The notes: generated by a model not told the origin, from the sequence alone. DNA of 42,895 nucleotides from Suillus spraguei (GCA_016800925.1 JABCPU010000522.1:1-42895); one strand, 5' to 3'. Shown: positions 8,768 through 20,304, counted from the first letter of the stretch. Numbers and translations: made by a program.

Positions 8768-11477
8768 ATGACAAGTACGTTCCTCCCCCCGGGCACCGCA
8801 CCCGTAAAACAACAGTACGTTTTTCTGGCTTGTCATCGCCCTTGAAATGGTTCACTCTCCGTAGATTCCTGCTGTCCCCTGCTGCCCTTCCTGCGGTTGA
8901 TGATGATGCTGCAGAAGGTTCAACAGCCCACACTGGAACATCATGCGTGAATGCGGTAGACACTACTGACGCAAGGGGCACGGGTGGCCGCAAAAAGTGG
9001 ACCAAGGCGCAAAAGAAGGAAAAGCGTGGTGCTAATAAGGGCCGGAAGTTTGGCAAGGTACATGATCAACTTGAGCTATGCTGGAGAGTCGCCAATGGGA
9101 AAATATGCGAGCATGGAGATGAGTTCGTGATTCTTTTCTGCCACCTCTGAATGCCCCTTATGCTGTGTAGATGTCGTTTTACGCATGACATCGACGCGTA
9201 TCTGGCAGCGAAACCAAGAGATATTCGATTCCCTTCAATTACGACGATATTAGATGTCCCTCCTTTTATCATGGGCATGGAGGAAGATAATTCTAAGGCC
9301 GACGATAATCTTTCTTCGCACGAACCCCACACATCGTGTCCCTCCTTTGCAGAATCGGGATTCTGTCGTCTAGGACTCAAGTGTCGTTTTCTAGGAGCTC
9401 ACGCTAAGCGTGATGTCAGCGGGGCAATCACGCTCGTCGAAGATGAGGAAAAGAGGGCTCAGACAGCGCTGAGCACCACAGAACTCAATTTTGTTAGTGC
9501 AGACACCTTGAAATTACTTAGATCCAAGAAGGTTAGCAATGGGCACAAGTATATCCCACAAGCAGAATTTGACCGCTTTGCAGTATCCTAAGCCAATAAC
9601 GGACGCATATCTCAAGGAGCTGGAAGCTGCTAAAGGAGACACCAATGGACCGGAAGAGGATGTGGCCGTCGGTGAACATGACCTGGCGATCGATGATCCT
9701 CCACCTGTGTTGTCGGAACTCATCGCAAAGCGCACTGGAAATTCTGATCCCAGTGCTCAGACTGATACTCCAGATGTTCTGATGCGCGTACAAGAGAAAA
9801 GAAGACTGGACTGGAGTGGTAAATCATGTATGATAATATCTTCACAATGGGTTGAAATAGACTTGACCGAACACTCATGGTCAGATCTCGCGCCGTTGAC
9901 AACAGTTGGAAACTTGGTATGGATGTCGCTGCCCGAACAGTAAACCAGTTAACCAAGTATCATAGCCATTCAGACGCCTATGCATGACACTCGGAGCAGA
10001 TATAACATGTGGCGAAAGTGCGTTATTACTTCCTGTCAAATTTCTCCTCTCCTTCACATAATGTCCCACGTCACTCAATTTCATGCACTACTAATATTAC
10101 AATCCTCATCTAGTGGGTCTTGCGACCTCATTTCTGACCGCTTCTGCATCCGAATTCTCGCTCGTCCGGCGGCATCCATCCGAGAGCATCTTCGGAATTC
10201 AACTTGCAGGAAATAAACCCAGCACATTGGTCCCGACTGCCGAAGTTCTTGGACGCGAGTTCGGTGATACAGGAGGTATAGACTTCGTCGATGTGAACTG
10301 TGGATGTCCGATCGATTTGGTCTTCAAAAGCGGAAGCGGAAGTGCTTGTGAGTTTTCTGACATGGGATCTTTAGGAGCGGCAATGAACTTAGTTGGTTCC
10401 GTAGTACTGGATGCACCAGCGAAACTGGGCAAAATTGTCACTGGGATGTCTAGGGCGTTGGGCGAAATTCCGGTTACGATAAAGCTGCGGACAGGCGTCA
10501 AGGATGGTCGTAATAATGCACATAAGATCATGCCGCGCGCTGCCACAGAATGGGGGATTGGTTGTATCACAGTGCGTCGCCATGATTCTCTCTTGATACC
10601 TTGTCAGCTTATATGACAGAGAATAGCTTCATGGCCGTACGCGCCAGCAACGGTATACGAAATTGGCTGATTGGGAGTACATAAAACAATGCGTTGATGC
10701 TGTGCGGGCTCGAGAGGCGGATGAAGGCCGTAAGTTCTATCCACCCTACCTGCTTCTACCATTTTGACGATTACCTGTCGGCTTTGGCGCGATACCTATG
10801 GTACATCCATCCAGTATCTCCAATCCCCATTTTTGGTGGTGGCGATTGTTTCTCATCGCACGACTACTGGACAAATGTGTCATCCACTGGCGTGGACGGA
10901 GTCATGATTGGACGGGGAGCACTTATCAAACCATGGATTTTCACGGAAGTGAAGGAACACCGAGAATGGGATATCAGCTCGAGGGAGCGATTGCAGTTAA
11001 TTGGCAAGGTAACTTTCCGTTTCCTTCCTCATACGTCCTGGCTCATATTTTCAAACAGTTCACTGAATTTGGTTTGAGGTTCGTCTTCTGTTCAATTTAA
11101 TGACAATAGTTGGTCAAGTCTGCGTCATCAGTCACTTTGGTACAGACACAACAGGTGTGAACACGACGCGCCGATTCCTCTGCGAAGCGCTTTCATTTCA
11201 ATATCGTTACGTCCCTATCGGGTTGCTCGAACGACTCCCAGCCAAGATCAACGATCGAGCGCCAACATTCAAAGGAAGAGATGAATTAGGCATGTGCTTT
11301 GCCGATCTTGTGGAGACTGAAAATTGATGTATCCAACGAGTAGAAACACTCCTTGCAAGTCCGAATAGCCAGGATTGGGTTAAAATCTCGGAGATGTTCC
11401 TCGGTCCTGCTCCCGAGTCATGGTCATTTACACCAAAACACAAGAGTAATGCGCATGGTGAGGAGAGTCAGGGCTGA
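8768..11477 (+). CDS. DUS3: tRNA-dihydrouridine(47) synthase
   Basis: Flavoenzyme that reduces uridine 47 in the tRNA variable loop. Thirteen exons (8768-8814, 8865-9122, 9171-9531, 9584-9827, 9885-9916, 9966-10017, 10114-10347, 10405-10571, 10627-10729, 10815-11008, 11059-11078, 11132-11289, 11344-11477) join in phase to 667 codons, the normal family size. Two CCCH zinc fingers precede the catalytic domain: Cys88, Cys97, Cys103, His107 and Cys158, Cys167, Cys173, His179. The barrel shows [15 protein letters not shown], then [19 protein letters not shown] with the catalytic Cys near 396, [32 protein letters not shown] and IPIFGGGD with GRGALIKPW. Two exons are tiny (32 and 20 nt). The last intron (11290-11343) has a GC donor. 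Most splice sites are strong; 9123 uses a weaker GTTCGT donor. Confidence 0.95.
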
Positions 11478-11494
11478 TGATTCTTCATAATTAT

Positions 11495-13082
11495 TCATAG
11501 AAAAAAGTGGGAGGTCCTGGAGAAGTAAATCCCAGAAGTCATTGGGCTGTACAACTTACCTCTACTATAGTAGTCTCTTCTAGGCAGACCTTTCGAATGA
11601 AAACAAACATTTTTTCTCTCTATCAAGCTTCTGCTATCTTTGCCGTTCATATTCGCCAAGTCTTGACTATCCAGAAAAGGGGCAACATCCAGCTTACTGT
11701 GTTTTCTTCGTCTCTCATTCTCCGCCCGGATCTCCTTCTCCATATCATCCAAAAGTTTCTTCTTTTCTTCATCTTCCCATCCGCCCTCAGCCTTCCATTT
11801 TTCAGGCATGTGCATATGCACACCCATGCGTGCCTTAACGGCGCCCGACCACCCGCCCTCGCTTGCTTCCCTTATCGCCCTATCATCTAGCAGTTGCTTT
11901 GGGGTCATGAGCTCTCGGACGTGTGCAGGCGGTGCGCTCCGCCGGCGTTTAACGATAGCGGCAGTAACTTCACCAGAACGTTCGCGCTGTCTTTGAATTG
12001 TTTTGTTCACGACCTTTTCTCGGCGTGCTTGTTTGCCTTGCAGTAGGAGTCTAGCAGATGGTGCAGAACGAAACCGTGAGATATCACGCATCATGCATTC
12101 CTTCAGTTCAGCCTGGCGCTTGAGGAAGGGTTCACCTACCTCATCAGAGGCTGTTAATGCTATCAACTGTCCGGATAAATACATAACTCACTCCACTCAT
12201 ATTTTGCATCTCCCGTGTACACTGGGGCCCACAAGAGGTGCTCACGGTCCCCCAAGTTTTCGCCAGTCATGCGCCGAGCCGCACTCGCAGTCTCGCTTCG
12301 TGCACTCTTGAGCAACTCTTTCTCGAAAAGATCCTCGCACTGTAAGTCATGTGCCCAGCTCTTCAATGTTCCCCGTTGCACCCATCGATGTTCGCGTGCT
12401 CGACGTCGGCGCACGATCATTCCGGTAATGTGAGCGGGCTGAGGGATCAGGCGAGGAAGAAGTCTGTTGTCAAACGAGGGACGGATGAAGGAGCCTTTGA
12501 AAATAGGACGACTGCGAAGTTTGGCTTCCCAGTTCTAATTGAGTTCTGTAAGTAGACAATGAAGGAGGGACACTAGGATACGTACAAATGCTTCTAGTAT
12601 ATGCATTTTCAAAGCGGTTTTCTCGCGCTTGGAAGCAATCATTCTTTCATACCTGCTGAGAACCTCCTGATATTTGATGTCACCTTGCTCCGCGCGCTTG
12701 AAAGATTCTAACCACTGTGTTTCCTTTGAACCATGCAATGATTACGTTTGGGAGAATTGTAATACCTTGTATCCTATCGCGAGTTGCTCTTTTGCAGAAT
12801 GCGCCTTCACAACATGTTGGTTTTTCCTGAACAGCATTCGCACACGAAACCAGATCTGTACTCCACGTTAGACAATACACAATGGAAGAGCATATCGGTC
12901 ACATTTTCCCCTGGTGCATGTCTGAGCAAACCCCGGTACAGTGACCAGAGAGTTGGAATACGGTGAGCAGAGAGTTTATAGAATGGAACTCTTGGACGAA
13001 CGCGCTTGAGAGGAGAAATGACGGAGGCTATGCGAGCACGGTGGGCGGCGGAACATGGGAGTGGAATTGGAACCACTGACAT
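11495..13082 (-). CDS. LYR-motif Cup1-like protein
   Basis: Probably a mitochondrial LYR-family protein; such proteins bind acyl-carrier protein or help assemble mitochondrial complexes. Exons 13082-12903, 12855-12766, 12723-12586, 12534-12192 and 12150-11495 join in phase to 468 codons. The N-terminus is basic and hydroxylated, compatible with a targeting peptide. The LYR motif is in TLWSLYRGLLRHAPGEN (residues 44-60), followed by VRMLFRKNQHV, the family block NWEAKLRSRPIFKGSF and RPSFDNRLLPRL with PQPAHITGMIVRRRRARE. The second half holds ARREKVVNKTIQRQRER and SAPPAHVRELMTPKQ and ends in a charged AENERRRK stretch, all typical of Cup1-like basidiomycete proteins. The introns are unusually short (47, 42, 51 and 41 nt). 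The stop lies 17 nt from the convergent DUS3 stop. The C-terminal 40 residues are poorly constrained. Confidence 0.88.
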
Positions 13083-14265
13083 CAAGATCCAACCTGATGG
13101 TAAAACTTTCCGCTCAAAAAGTCGATGCTCCTGGCTGGAATGTTAGTCACCGTCGTGGTCTCTGGGTGAGTTTACTCCTCCCTACAGTACGACCAATTCC
13201 AGGGGTGATGGGATGTGCAAATGAACATCATTGGTTTGCCAACTTGCCAATTGGGTCGTATTTGGCCCGGTTGCGCACATAAAGTAATGCGCATGAACCA
13301 AACTCGAACTTGTGTGGACTTGAACTTAACAGATCTATTGGTATCCAAGTGTATACACATGAAAGTACTAAACAACTAATACGAGGCACAAAGTCACCAG
13401 TGTCATCTGCTCTAGGCTCCGTGAAAAACTCAAAAACTCTAAATACTGACTGGACCACGTAGCACGGTATATAGTATTGTCTCAATGAGTGTTTGATGTA
13501 CTTCATGTCATACGATACTCATGAGTACTGAGTGACGATACAATGTGCAGCCCTATTTTTTTTTCGAAAGCATTACCAGTAATTGAGCTAATTACAAATT
13601 TAGGGCGGGAAGGTACTATACCCTAAGTTACGTGAATACTTCCCAGCTGACGCACAAATCTATGGAAAGCAGGACAGCCGTGCTCGTTTTTTCGTGTCAC
13701 AAATCCCTATTAGGCAGTAGGACCATAGACACCCTATGGCCATTGAGGATTGGTAATAAATAGTAGTACGCAAAGGGAGATTCGGGCGAGTACCGTTGAC
13801 ATCGTCCATAACACCAAGATCTTAGACCAAAAAATCTATCTAATTGTCCTTCTTCAAACTGACAAATGACTGCAATTTAAATCCTGGCCACCTGCAGTGA
13901 TGATTGCAAGCATGCTTGCGTTCGAACTCGTCTACCATGCCCTCGATATTTCCGTCTCCAAAGACGTCACCCCCTTCACTCACAGCTGAAGTCAGTCAGT
14001 GCGGACTGACTATTTTTGGTCAACACTGACTGAACGCCTGACAACACTGAGATTTAGAAATTGAACATGCCAGGAGCAAAAGCAAACCATCTCTTGCCAC
14101 ATTTTATCGAATCCTTGCACTCGCGATGACTCGCATCGCAACTATCTCGTCATCACTTTTTTGAGGGGGACTGACGTGGCCAAGGTCCCCAACATTAATT
14201 TCCCATCGCGTTTGCTATCACATATATAGTGAGCCACCGAGTATGATATAACTTTTCAGTGAGTC
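13083..14265. other. Intergenic region with a dispersed repeat
   Basis: Holds the upstream region of the LYR gene (minus) and of the aspartic-protease homologue (plus). It contains a repeat copy (13310-13414), an inverted repeat GTCAGTC (13991-13997) with GACTGAC (14004-14010), and a TATATA box near 14221-14227, about 40 nt before the protease start codon. No coding exon is visible. Confidence 0.5.
13310..13414. repeat. Dispersed ~105-bp repeat, copy 1
   Basis: Shares CTTAACAGATCTATTGGTAT and GTGTATACACATGA with 20139-20257, then GGCACAAAGTCA and a GTCATC or GACATC tail, with small indels between blocks. The other copy lies in the presumed 3' untranslated region of the alanine aminotransferase gene. 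No target-site duplication is obvious. Confidence 0.7.
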
Positions 14266-15741
14266 ATGTTCTCCGTTGCATCCTGGTTAGCACTCCTGGC
14301 TTTTTCAGTCACAGGATCTCCCGTTGAAGTTCGCAATTCCCCCATCACGCTCCCCATGACCAGGAGGCTAACATCCTCCAATGTTACTGACCTCTTGCGG
14401 CATGATGAAGCTCTCGTTACGGCCTTGACGGAATGCAGCACGCATGGCCGACGTGCTACGGCTGTCCCTTTGACAGACTTTTATGGGGGCTACGCCGCAT
14501 CAGTTGGCATTGGCGATCCCATGGAAATGTGTAAGTTCAACGCTGAGAAAACATGCAGCTGCTAATGTATTATTGAAGACTACTTGATTGTCGACAGCGC
14601 TAGCGCCATCACATGGATTGGCGCCGACACTAAGTACGAGAGCAGGACCGGCATGAACACTGAAGTGCCTGTGGGAGTCAATTACGGTTATGGCTCCTTC
14701 GAAGGTATGGCATACAACAATATCATAAGTTGAAAATACCTACGATTAGTATCTATAGGAACTTTATTTGAAGATTCAATGACTTTCGGTACTGATGAGC
14801 TCTCCATCGGGCGGATGCCATTTGGTGTAGCTTCTACTTCGGAGGGCTTCGTTTTTGACGGTATCCTTGGCATCGGGCCTAGACACTTGACACGCGGCAC
14901 CATGAATCCGCCAGAAGCCATGATCCCAACTGTTACTGACTACCTGGTTCAACAAGGCGGCATTCTTGAGCCCGTTGTTGGTATCTTTTTCCAGCCCGTC
15001 GATACCCATGGAAGCCTGCATGGCCATGGAGAGATTTCCTTTGGTGAAGCCAACCGTCAGAGGTACACCGGCAGCATTGAATACACGTAAAGCACCTTAG
15101 CCTCTGGATCAATTCAGACTCATAGTAATTGTTTTGTTTCAGTGATCTTACCGCCACCCCCGACTCATCGCACTATTGGGGTATCAATCAGAGGATCACC
15201 TACAAAAATGCAGTTATCTTGGAAGACACCGCTGGCATCGTGTATTGTGGTTGCACCTTTCTTTACATTGCTTCTGGTGTGTATTTGGAGTGCAGCGAGC
15301 AATAATGGTCTCATCAGCGTTCGATAGATGCCTTTGAGAGGTACAAGGCTGCAACCGGCGGTACCGTAAATGCAGCGAATGATCTTCTCCAAATTTCCCC
15401 TGACCAGTACGCTGCCCTACGTAGCTTGTACTTCCACATTGGCGAGGTACGTCAATTCTGTCGGCTCTCACATCCCCTGTTAACCATTTGCACAGAACAC
15501 CTACGAATTCATCAATAATGCGCAAATCTGGCCTCGTTCTCTCAACCACAGTCTTGATGGCGGTGGCGGTGACAATGATATATTTCTCATCGTTAGAGGC
15601 CTTACATCGTCCACTGGCTCAGGGCTTGACTTCATTATTGGCTACGTATTCCTCCAGCGCTTCTACACTGTGTTCGATAGCGGCAGCAGGCCCCGCGTCG
15701 GTTTTGCCCAAACCTTGTTCACTGATGCCACCAGCAACTAG
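14266..15741 (+). CDS. Polyporopepsin-like A1 aspartic-protease homologue, catalytic residues altered
   Basis: Secreted protein of the pepsin-like A1 fold. Exons 14266-14530, 14579-14704, 14759-15086, 15143-15276, 15328-15446 and 15496-15741 give an uninterrupted 405-codon frame. A signal peptide (MFSVASWLALLAFSVTGSP) and a propeptide precede the body. The fold is well kept: flap NYGYGSFEG, DGILGIGP, GEISFGEANRQRYTGSIEYT, NNAQIWPRSLN, and GLDFIIGYVFLQRFYTVFD near the end. The first catalytic motif, normally DTGSSNTW, is DSASAITW (Asp94 kept). The second, normally IVDTGTTL, is IVYCGCTF, so the second catalytic aspartate is Tyr274 with two new cysteines beside it. In this family both aspartates are needed for hydrolysis, so the protein should be inactive as a protease. 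Because splicing and frame are intact, it looks like a retained pseudoenzyme rather than debris. Confidence 0.9.
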
Positions 15742-17478
15742 TATAGAACTGCCAAAGTATACGAAGCATCGTTTTGCAGACGCAAAGCAGCATACGGATT
15801 TGAAGGTTATACGGACTCTTCTCAAGTAGGCTATGGAGGTTACTTGAGTTTCTGTATAAGAATATCGCAATACAAGTGAGCGCGGCTCGTCTTGTAGAAC
15901 TGAATTGTGTGCGAGTTTGTGTCTAGTACTATAGGATATTTCTTTTGTGCATCAATGCGCAGTATATTTATTATTGTCGTCTATCCTGTCCTGCATCCGA
16001 GTCTGCGTGTATGGTACGTTGCAGATGTCAAAGAGTTGCTGAAATAAAAGATAGGGTAGGTCTATGACGCTCCAAATGCCACTTTAATAAAGTGCGCGAT
16101 ATGCATCCCAGCATTGGCAACTAAGCCTCAGATGTTTTCAAGGCCTGGCCAGTAGTAGTAATGGGGTTTGTTATTATTAAGGGAATACATCATAGAAAGG
16201 ACGAGTTTGGTCAACTAGCCAGGTATAGGCAATAAAAGCTCGATAGTATGGTACTAGAAAGATGCAGAGGGCATGAGATATCAAACAGTAATATTGATAT
16301 CACCAATAAAACAATCTTCAGACCAGGGATTAATACAAGGGGGCCAGAGTCGGGTAGCAAGGTATAGGCAATAAGAGCTCTATAGTATGATACTAGAGAA
16401 GATGTCATATGGTACTAGAAAAGATGCTGAGTAGAAGAGGGCACGAGAGATTAGACAGTAATATTCACGTCACCAATAAAACAATCTTCAGACCAGGGAT
16501 CAATACGAGGGGGGCAGACAGGGCTATCAGGGTCATGGCCATGCAAGATGATATCAGATAGTTGGGGCTCTACAAAGTCAAGCGGCATGGCAACACGACA
16601 ATGTTGAACGCTGGGAGAATGAAACATGCGTGGAAAGTAAATCAACAGTGCCGAAGTGCGACCCAATCTTGGAAAAAGAGCCAGTCGAGGTGTATTTTGC
16701 TGGGTCTCTGGCACCAAAGACAGTTATCGAATAATGTTGGGAAGCTCGTCAATATCTGCATTAGAACTTTCTATATATAAAAAACTAAATTCCAGGTGAG
16801 CGAGAAACGCTATAGTGAAAGATGAACTAAAATATGGAGACGGATGAAAGCAAAGAATCAGTGGAGCGAAAGTGTCCGTCCGCTGGCGTGGTAGTACGTA
16901 CGGGTTGATTTCCAACGTACGTGGACTCCGAGTCTGATGCCCAGTGAAAACCCACTGCGCTGAGGTTGTGTGAAATTGTCTACATTAAGAAACACAATCT
17001 CAACAGAAAAATGAGACTAAACACACATGTGCAAATGTGTGTGATTGTGCACATGCGATATTTTCACATTACCCCTCAGATCTGCTGATATTGGGTTGCT
17101 ACGATAATGTAGTCTACAGGTATACGGCTACAATGGAATACGACTGCTGGATGCGCTGCTGTTGCCCATTCCAGCCCACACTCGTCGGGGTCCATGCTAG
17201 CCCGCGCTCGTTCCCGTTGACCCTGTAGCACTTGGCCGCCAGTAGATGATCAAAATCAGAAACGGTAAAGTCACAAGAGGTCAGAGAGATCACGCTACCT
17301 GACGTGGGCCCAGCGGAGTGCCATAAAGTAACTCTCATACTCTCTGCGTAGTTTTTTCCAGACCATTACACACTGTATCATGTGGACATAATAAGAGCAT
17401 TTCCCGGACCAAGGAGTCGGGGACTGGCGCTCGCCGCCGCTACGATAGTCAATAATACTTACTCGCTTGCGCCGAATG
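15742..17478. other. Intergenic region with tandem duplication
   Basis: No gene is supported. Minus-strand frames at 16451-16717 and 16724-16915 are open but unrecognised and not clearly joined by splice sites. The main structure is the tandem duplication at 16221-16517. An inverted repeat ACACACAT (17021-17028) with ATGTGTGT (17035-17042) is also present. Confidence 0.4.
16221..16517. repeat. Direct tandem duplication (~130-160 bp)
   Basis: Copy 1 (16221-16347) and copy 2 (16360-16517) share AGGTATAGGCAATAA at the start and CACCAATAAAACAATCTTCA plus GACCAGGGAT near the end. Copy 2 is longer by about 30 nt because the GATACTAGAGAAGAT stretch is itself partly repeated inside it. No frame is conserved across both copies. 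Confidence 0.8.
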
Positions 17479-18024
17479 CTAGGCGCTCTTGCTTGGCTGC
17501 CGAGCTCGCTTTGAAATCGGCCTATGTGACGTGCTGTGACTTACGGTGACATTTGCGTGACTGCCGTGGGGTGCCGATTGCAGTGGAAGGGAGGGTGTTG
17601 TGTGATCTTTATTGTTGTTTGTTGAGACGGTAATTATGTCAGACCTTGTGTTATTTTTGCTCGCTATCACTCTGTCTGTTTGTAGTCTCTCCTATTGATT
17701 GCCGCCATCCATTTCTTGGTCAGTATTTCGTTTGGGTGGTTTATTTCTCTTATTGTCCTCTCGTAGCGTAGTGTCCATATGAGGTGGGTTGTTTCCGATA
17801 TTAGAATCCTTTGCGCCTCTCTTTAGTTCTGCCGTTTTTAGATCGGTGGGGTCGTCTTTATTTCTGTGGTGGGGAATTGTTAGTGCTCCGCAGCCCAGTA
17901 TTGTTCCTATGCTGGGTGGGTGCCATGATAGGTATCTGGACGGCCAGATTTGATTGGTGAGTTTCAACTTTTGCAATTCCGCTTTCTTCCACCCGCCGTC
18001 CACAACGAGCTTGGAGCTCAGCAT
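17479..18024 (-). mobile_element. Remnant of a non-LTR (LINE) retrotransposon, 3' coding end
   Basis: Minus-strand frames carry the tail of a family I associate with mushroom LINE polyproteins, downstream of the reverse transcriptase. WPSRYLSWHPPSIGTILGCG is followed by ALTIPHH, then in a shifted frame RILISETTHLIWTLRYERTI, and finally KKWMAAINRR with DRVIASKNN. At least one frame shift (about 17800-17815) and the absence of the reverse-transcriptase core make it a dead fragment. Its 3' side runs toward 17400. The family assignment is from memory of similar proteins and is moderately sure. Confidence 0.6.
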
Positions 18025-18313
18025 AGCTCTCGCATCCTCACTCGTTGTTGCGCCTGCCCTACCACTCCTTTCATTACCGACCGTAATTCTTATATTCTTG
18101 CATTATATCGTTGTTAGTTCATTGCAGACTGGAATAGATTGGTTTTCACGGTGATACTATTAGTGTTCATGAGTCAGCGCACATAAACAGGTTTCCTGCC
18201 CTCCCAGCGGCTCCACCTAGTTGCGTCCCACTCCGAGCTAATGCTCGGTCCACCCTAACCTTATAGATTGTGTGATTGACTCTAGAGCCAGTCGTTTCAT
18301 TTTTGTTTCCAAG

Positions 18314-19952
18314 ATGTCTTCTATTTTACCTTCGGAGGTTGCAGACTCACAGACATCCAAGGTATATGAACTTTGCGAAGATCGCAGCTTAATAAATTCG
18401 ATGCCACTAATTTGATTTTTTATCTAGTTTGCCAATAGTAAGTGCCCTTGGATCGTCCGTGAAGACGGCAACTTACTGCATTGCTGCGCCGTTGCACCGT
18501 CAGTTAGTGCCTTCGCACTTCTCGTAAGCGTCAACCCCATTCATTGTTGCACCAGCTTAATGTCTCTTTGGCATTTCAGATATTTGATTTCTGGATCACA
18601 TTCCAAGATGAGGTTAAGATTAAAATAATCTGACCATGACCGTTGTTTTCATCGCTGTCGGCAGATAAACTGGATCTGGTTTAAACCATGGGATATAATT
18701 CGTGTCATCTTTGTCATATCTCGATATCTGCCTTTCATAGGCGCTGGATTGACTGTATATGGTAAGTTATCCATTCAAATTATCCTTATCTTTTAGGTAC
18801 ATATTGTTGATGGCTGTCGTAGATGCACTGAGTGTCAACGTGCCAGTAAGCATGCAAAAAGAAATGATTTCTAATAATAAGCTGATTGCAAAACACAAAG
18901 CCAGCCCGCAGTCAGGCCGAAAATAGTAAGTCGTTGCTGCAGTAGTTAATTGCCACTCAAACTAACAACGTGATATTCAGTTATTCATATTATAAGTATC
19001 GTTGCTGCGGAAGGTGCGAGTTGCTCATATCACCTATACCAAGAGCAGGGGAATGATCACTTCTTTGACAGGCTTATTGGTTATTAGAACATGGGCATTC
19101 TGGCAAAGGAGCAAAAGGATGCTGATCGGATTATCAACTTATGGTATTGTGCGTGTTCAACAGGACTGATGCTTGAAGCATCGACCTTTAACTTTGCAAT
19201 AGATGACCATTATCGCTGCTACCTCCATAAACGTCCTTCGAAATCTCCGGTTGACAGCAGGTGGGTTCGCTCGTATTACCAACACATGTCGTTTTGACAT
19301 CGTTACTAGTATCAAATGCTGTATTGGTATATACTCTCTTGGGACTTTTTGAATGTGGTTGGTTACTGTGTAGGGCGTACTGTTGGACATCTGACCCACA
19401 AGCAAAACCTGGCAGTGATATTGGCCCTTACTGTGTATAAGAAGTTCAGCGACTACCGGAAATTTGAGAGTTCGATGGTAACTGCCCTTTACGGCGGTAG
19501 CTTATTTTACATGTCGTGCATCATTGGTGCGTGGAAATAATTTGCTTCAACATTATTGTTTTGTAATTCGTCTCGCAAAGCCATCACGGTCACCAATGTG
19601 ATTATTGATGCTGTATCTCCGGTACGTGTTTATGTCCATTAAACCTCAGTCGTTCAGTAACTCATTTTTTGTTACTCGGCTGCAGGTTGGCTATGTAAAC
19701 ATGTTTGATACGTATGTCACAGGCTGCGCTACAACTACTGACCGTGATCTCACTACATTTAGGCTCCAAGTTGTCATTCACAGCATCCTAGCCTCACGAA
19801 TTATGTTCCACATTCGGAGTAGTCACGACCAGGTCTACGAAATGCACGCCTTGTCGATATCAGAAGCTATACAATACAGACAGCCTTCGCAAATTCAGAC
19901 GACCTTGAGTGGCTCCGAGAGAAGGAATAATGCTAGTAGTAGTGAAGTTTGA
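18314..19952 (+). CDS. DUF6533 multi-pass membrane protein
   Basis: Integral membrane protein of the DUF6533 family, common in mushrooms and of unknown function. Fifteen exons join in phase to 279 aa: 18314-18361, 18428-18437, 18504-18523, 18580-18612, 18665-18761, 18823-18845, 18901-18925, 18981-19013, 19072-19148, 19203-19260, 19310-19357, 19416-19526, 19581-19621, 19686-19711 and 19763-19952. The N-terminal signature reads FANISAFALL, then IFDFWITFQDE and INWIWFKPWDIIRV. Later family landmarks are LLVIRTWAFWQRSKRML, FECVILALTVYKKF, SLFYMSCII and HSILASRIMFHIR. About six or seven hydrophobic helices are expected. The C-terminus is polar and Ser/Asn-rich. Seven exons are 33 nt or shorter, one only 10 nt. 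Joins at exons 7 and 9-10 were chosen by family fit and donor strength and are the least certain. Confidence 0.85.
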
Positions 19953-20138
19953 CGGCATGCAAGCGAGCTTGGTTTATCGTCAAGATTGGACACGCTTTTG
20001 TCAGAGCCCATTTGAAATAGAGCGCTCATTGTAGCTACGAATGTATTGAATAAGTCCCCAGGACGGACCTCATTGTCAGACACCGGTGATGCCATCGATG
20101 ATTATCCATCATATGAAGAACCCTCTTAGAAGTCGGGG

Positions 20139-20257
20139 ATGTGGAACTTTATCTTAACAGATCTATTGGTATCCGAGTGTATACACATGAGAGGAGATAG
20201 CAGTACTACAACACAGCAACTACAAGGCACAAAGTCATCAGTGACATCTAGTCTAAC
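20139..20257. repeat. Dispersed ~105-bp repeat, copy 2
   Basis: Matches 13310-13414. It lies between the DUF6533 stop (19952) and the aminotransferase stop (20305), probably inside the 3' untranslated region of the latter. Confidence 0.7.
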
Positions 20258-20304
20258 TTGAACGAACGTTTACGGCCACTGTTTAATGACGCAGGGATCT
20301 AAGA

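Noticed and set aside
9539..9943. Separate genes for each long ORF inside the DUS3 locus
   Set aside because: All pieces join in phase into one 667-codon DUS3 protein.
15488..15829. Independent 113-codon ORF inside the aspartic-protease homologue
   Set aside because: It is an out-of-frame shadow of the last exon.
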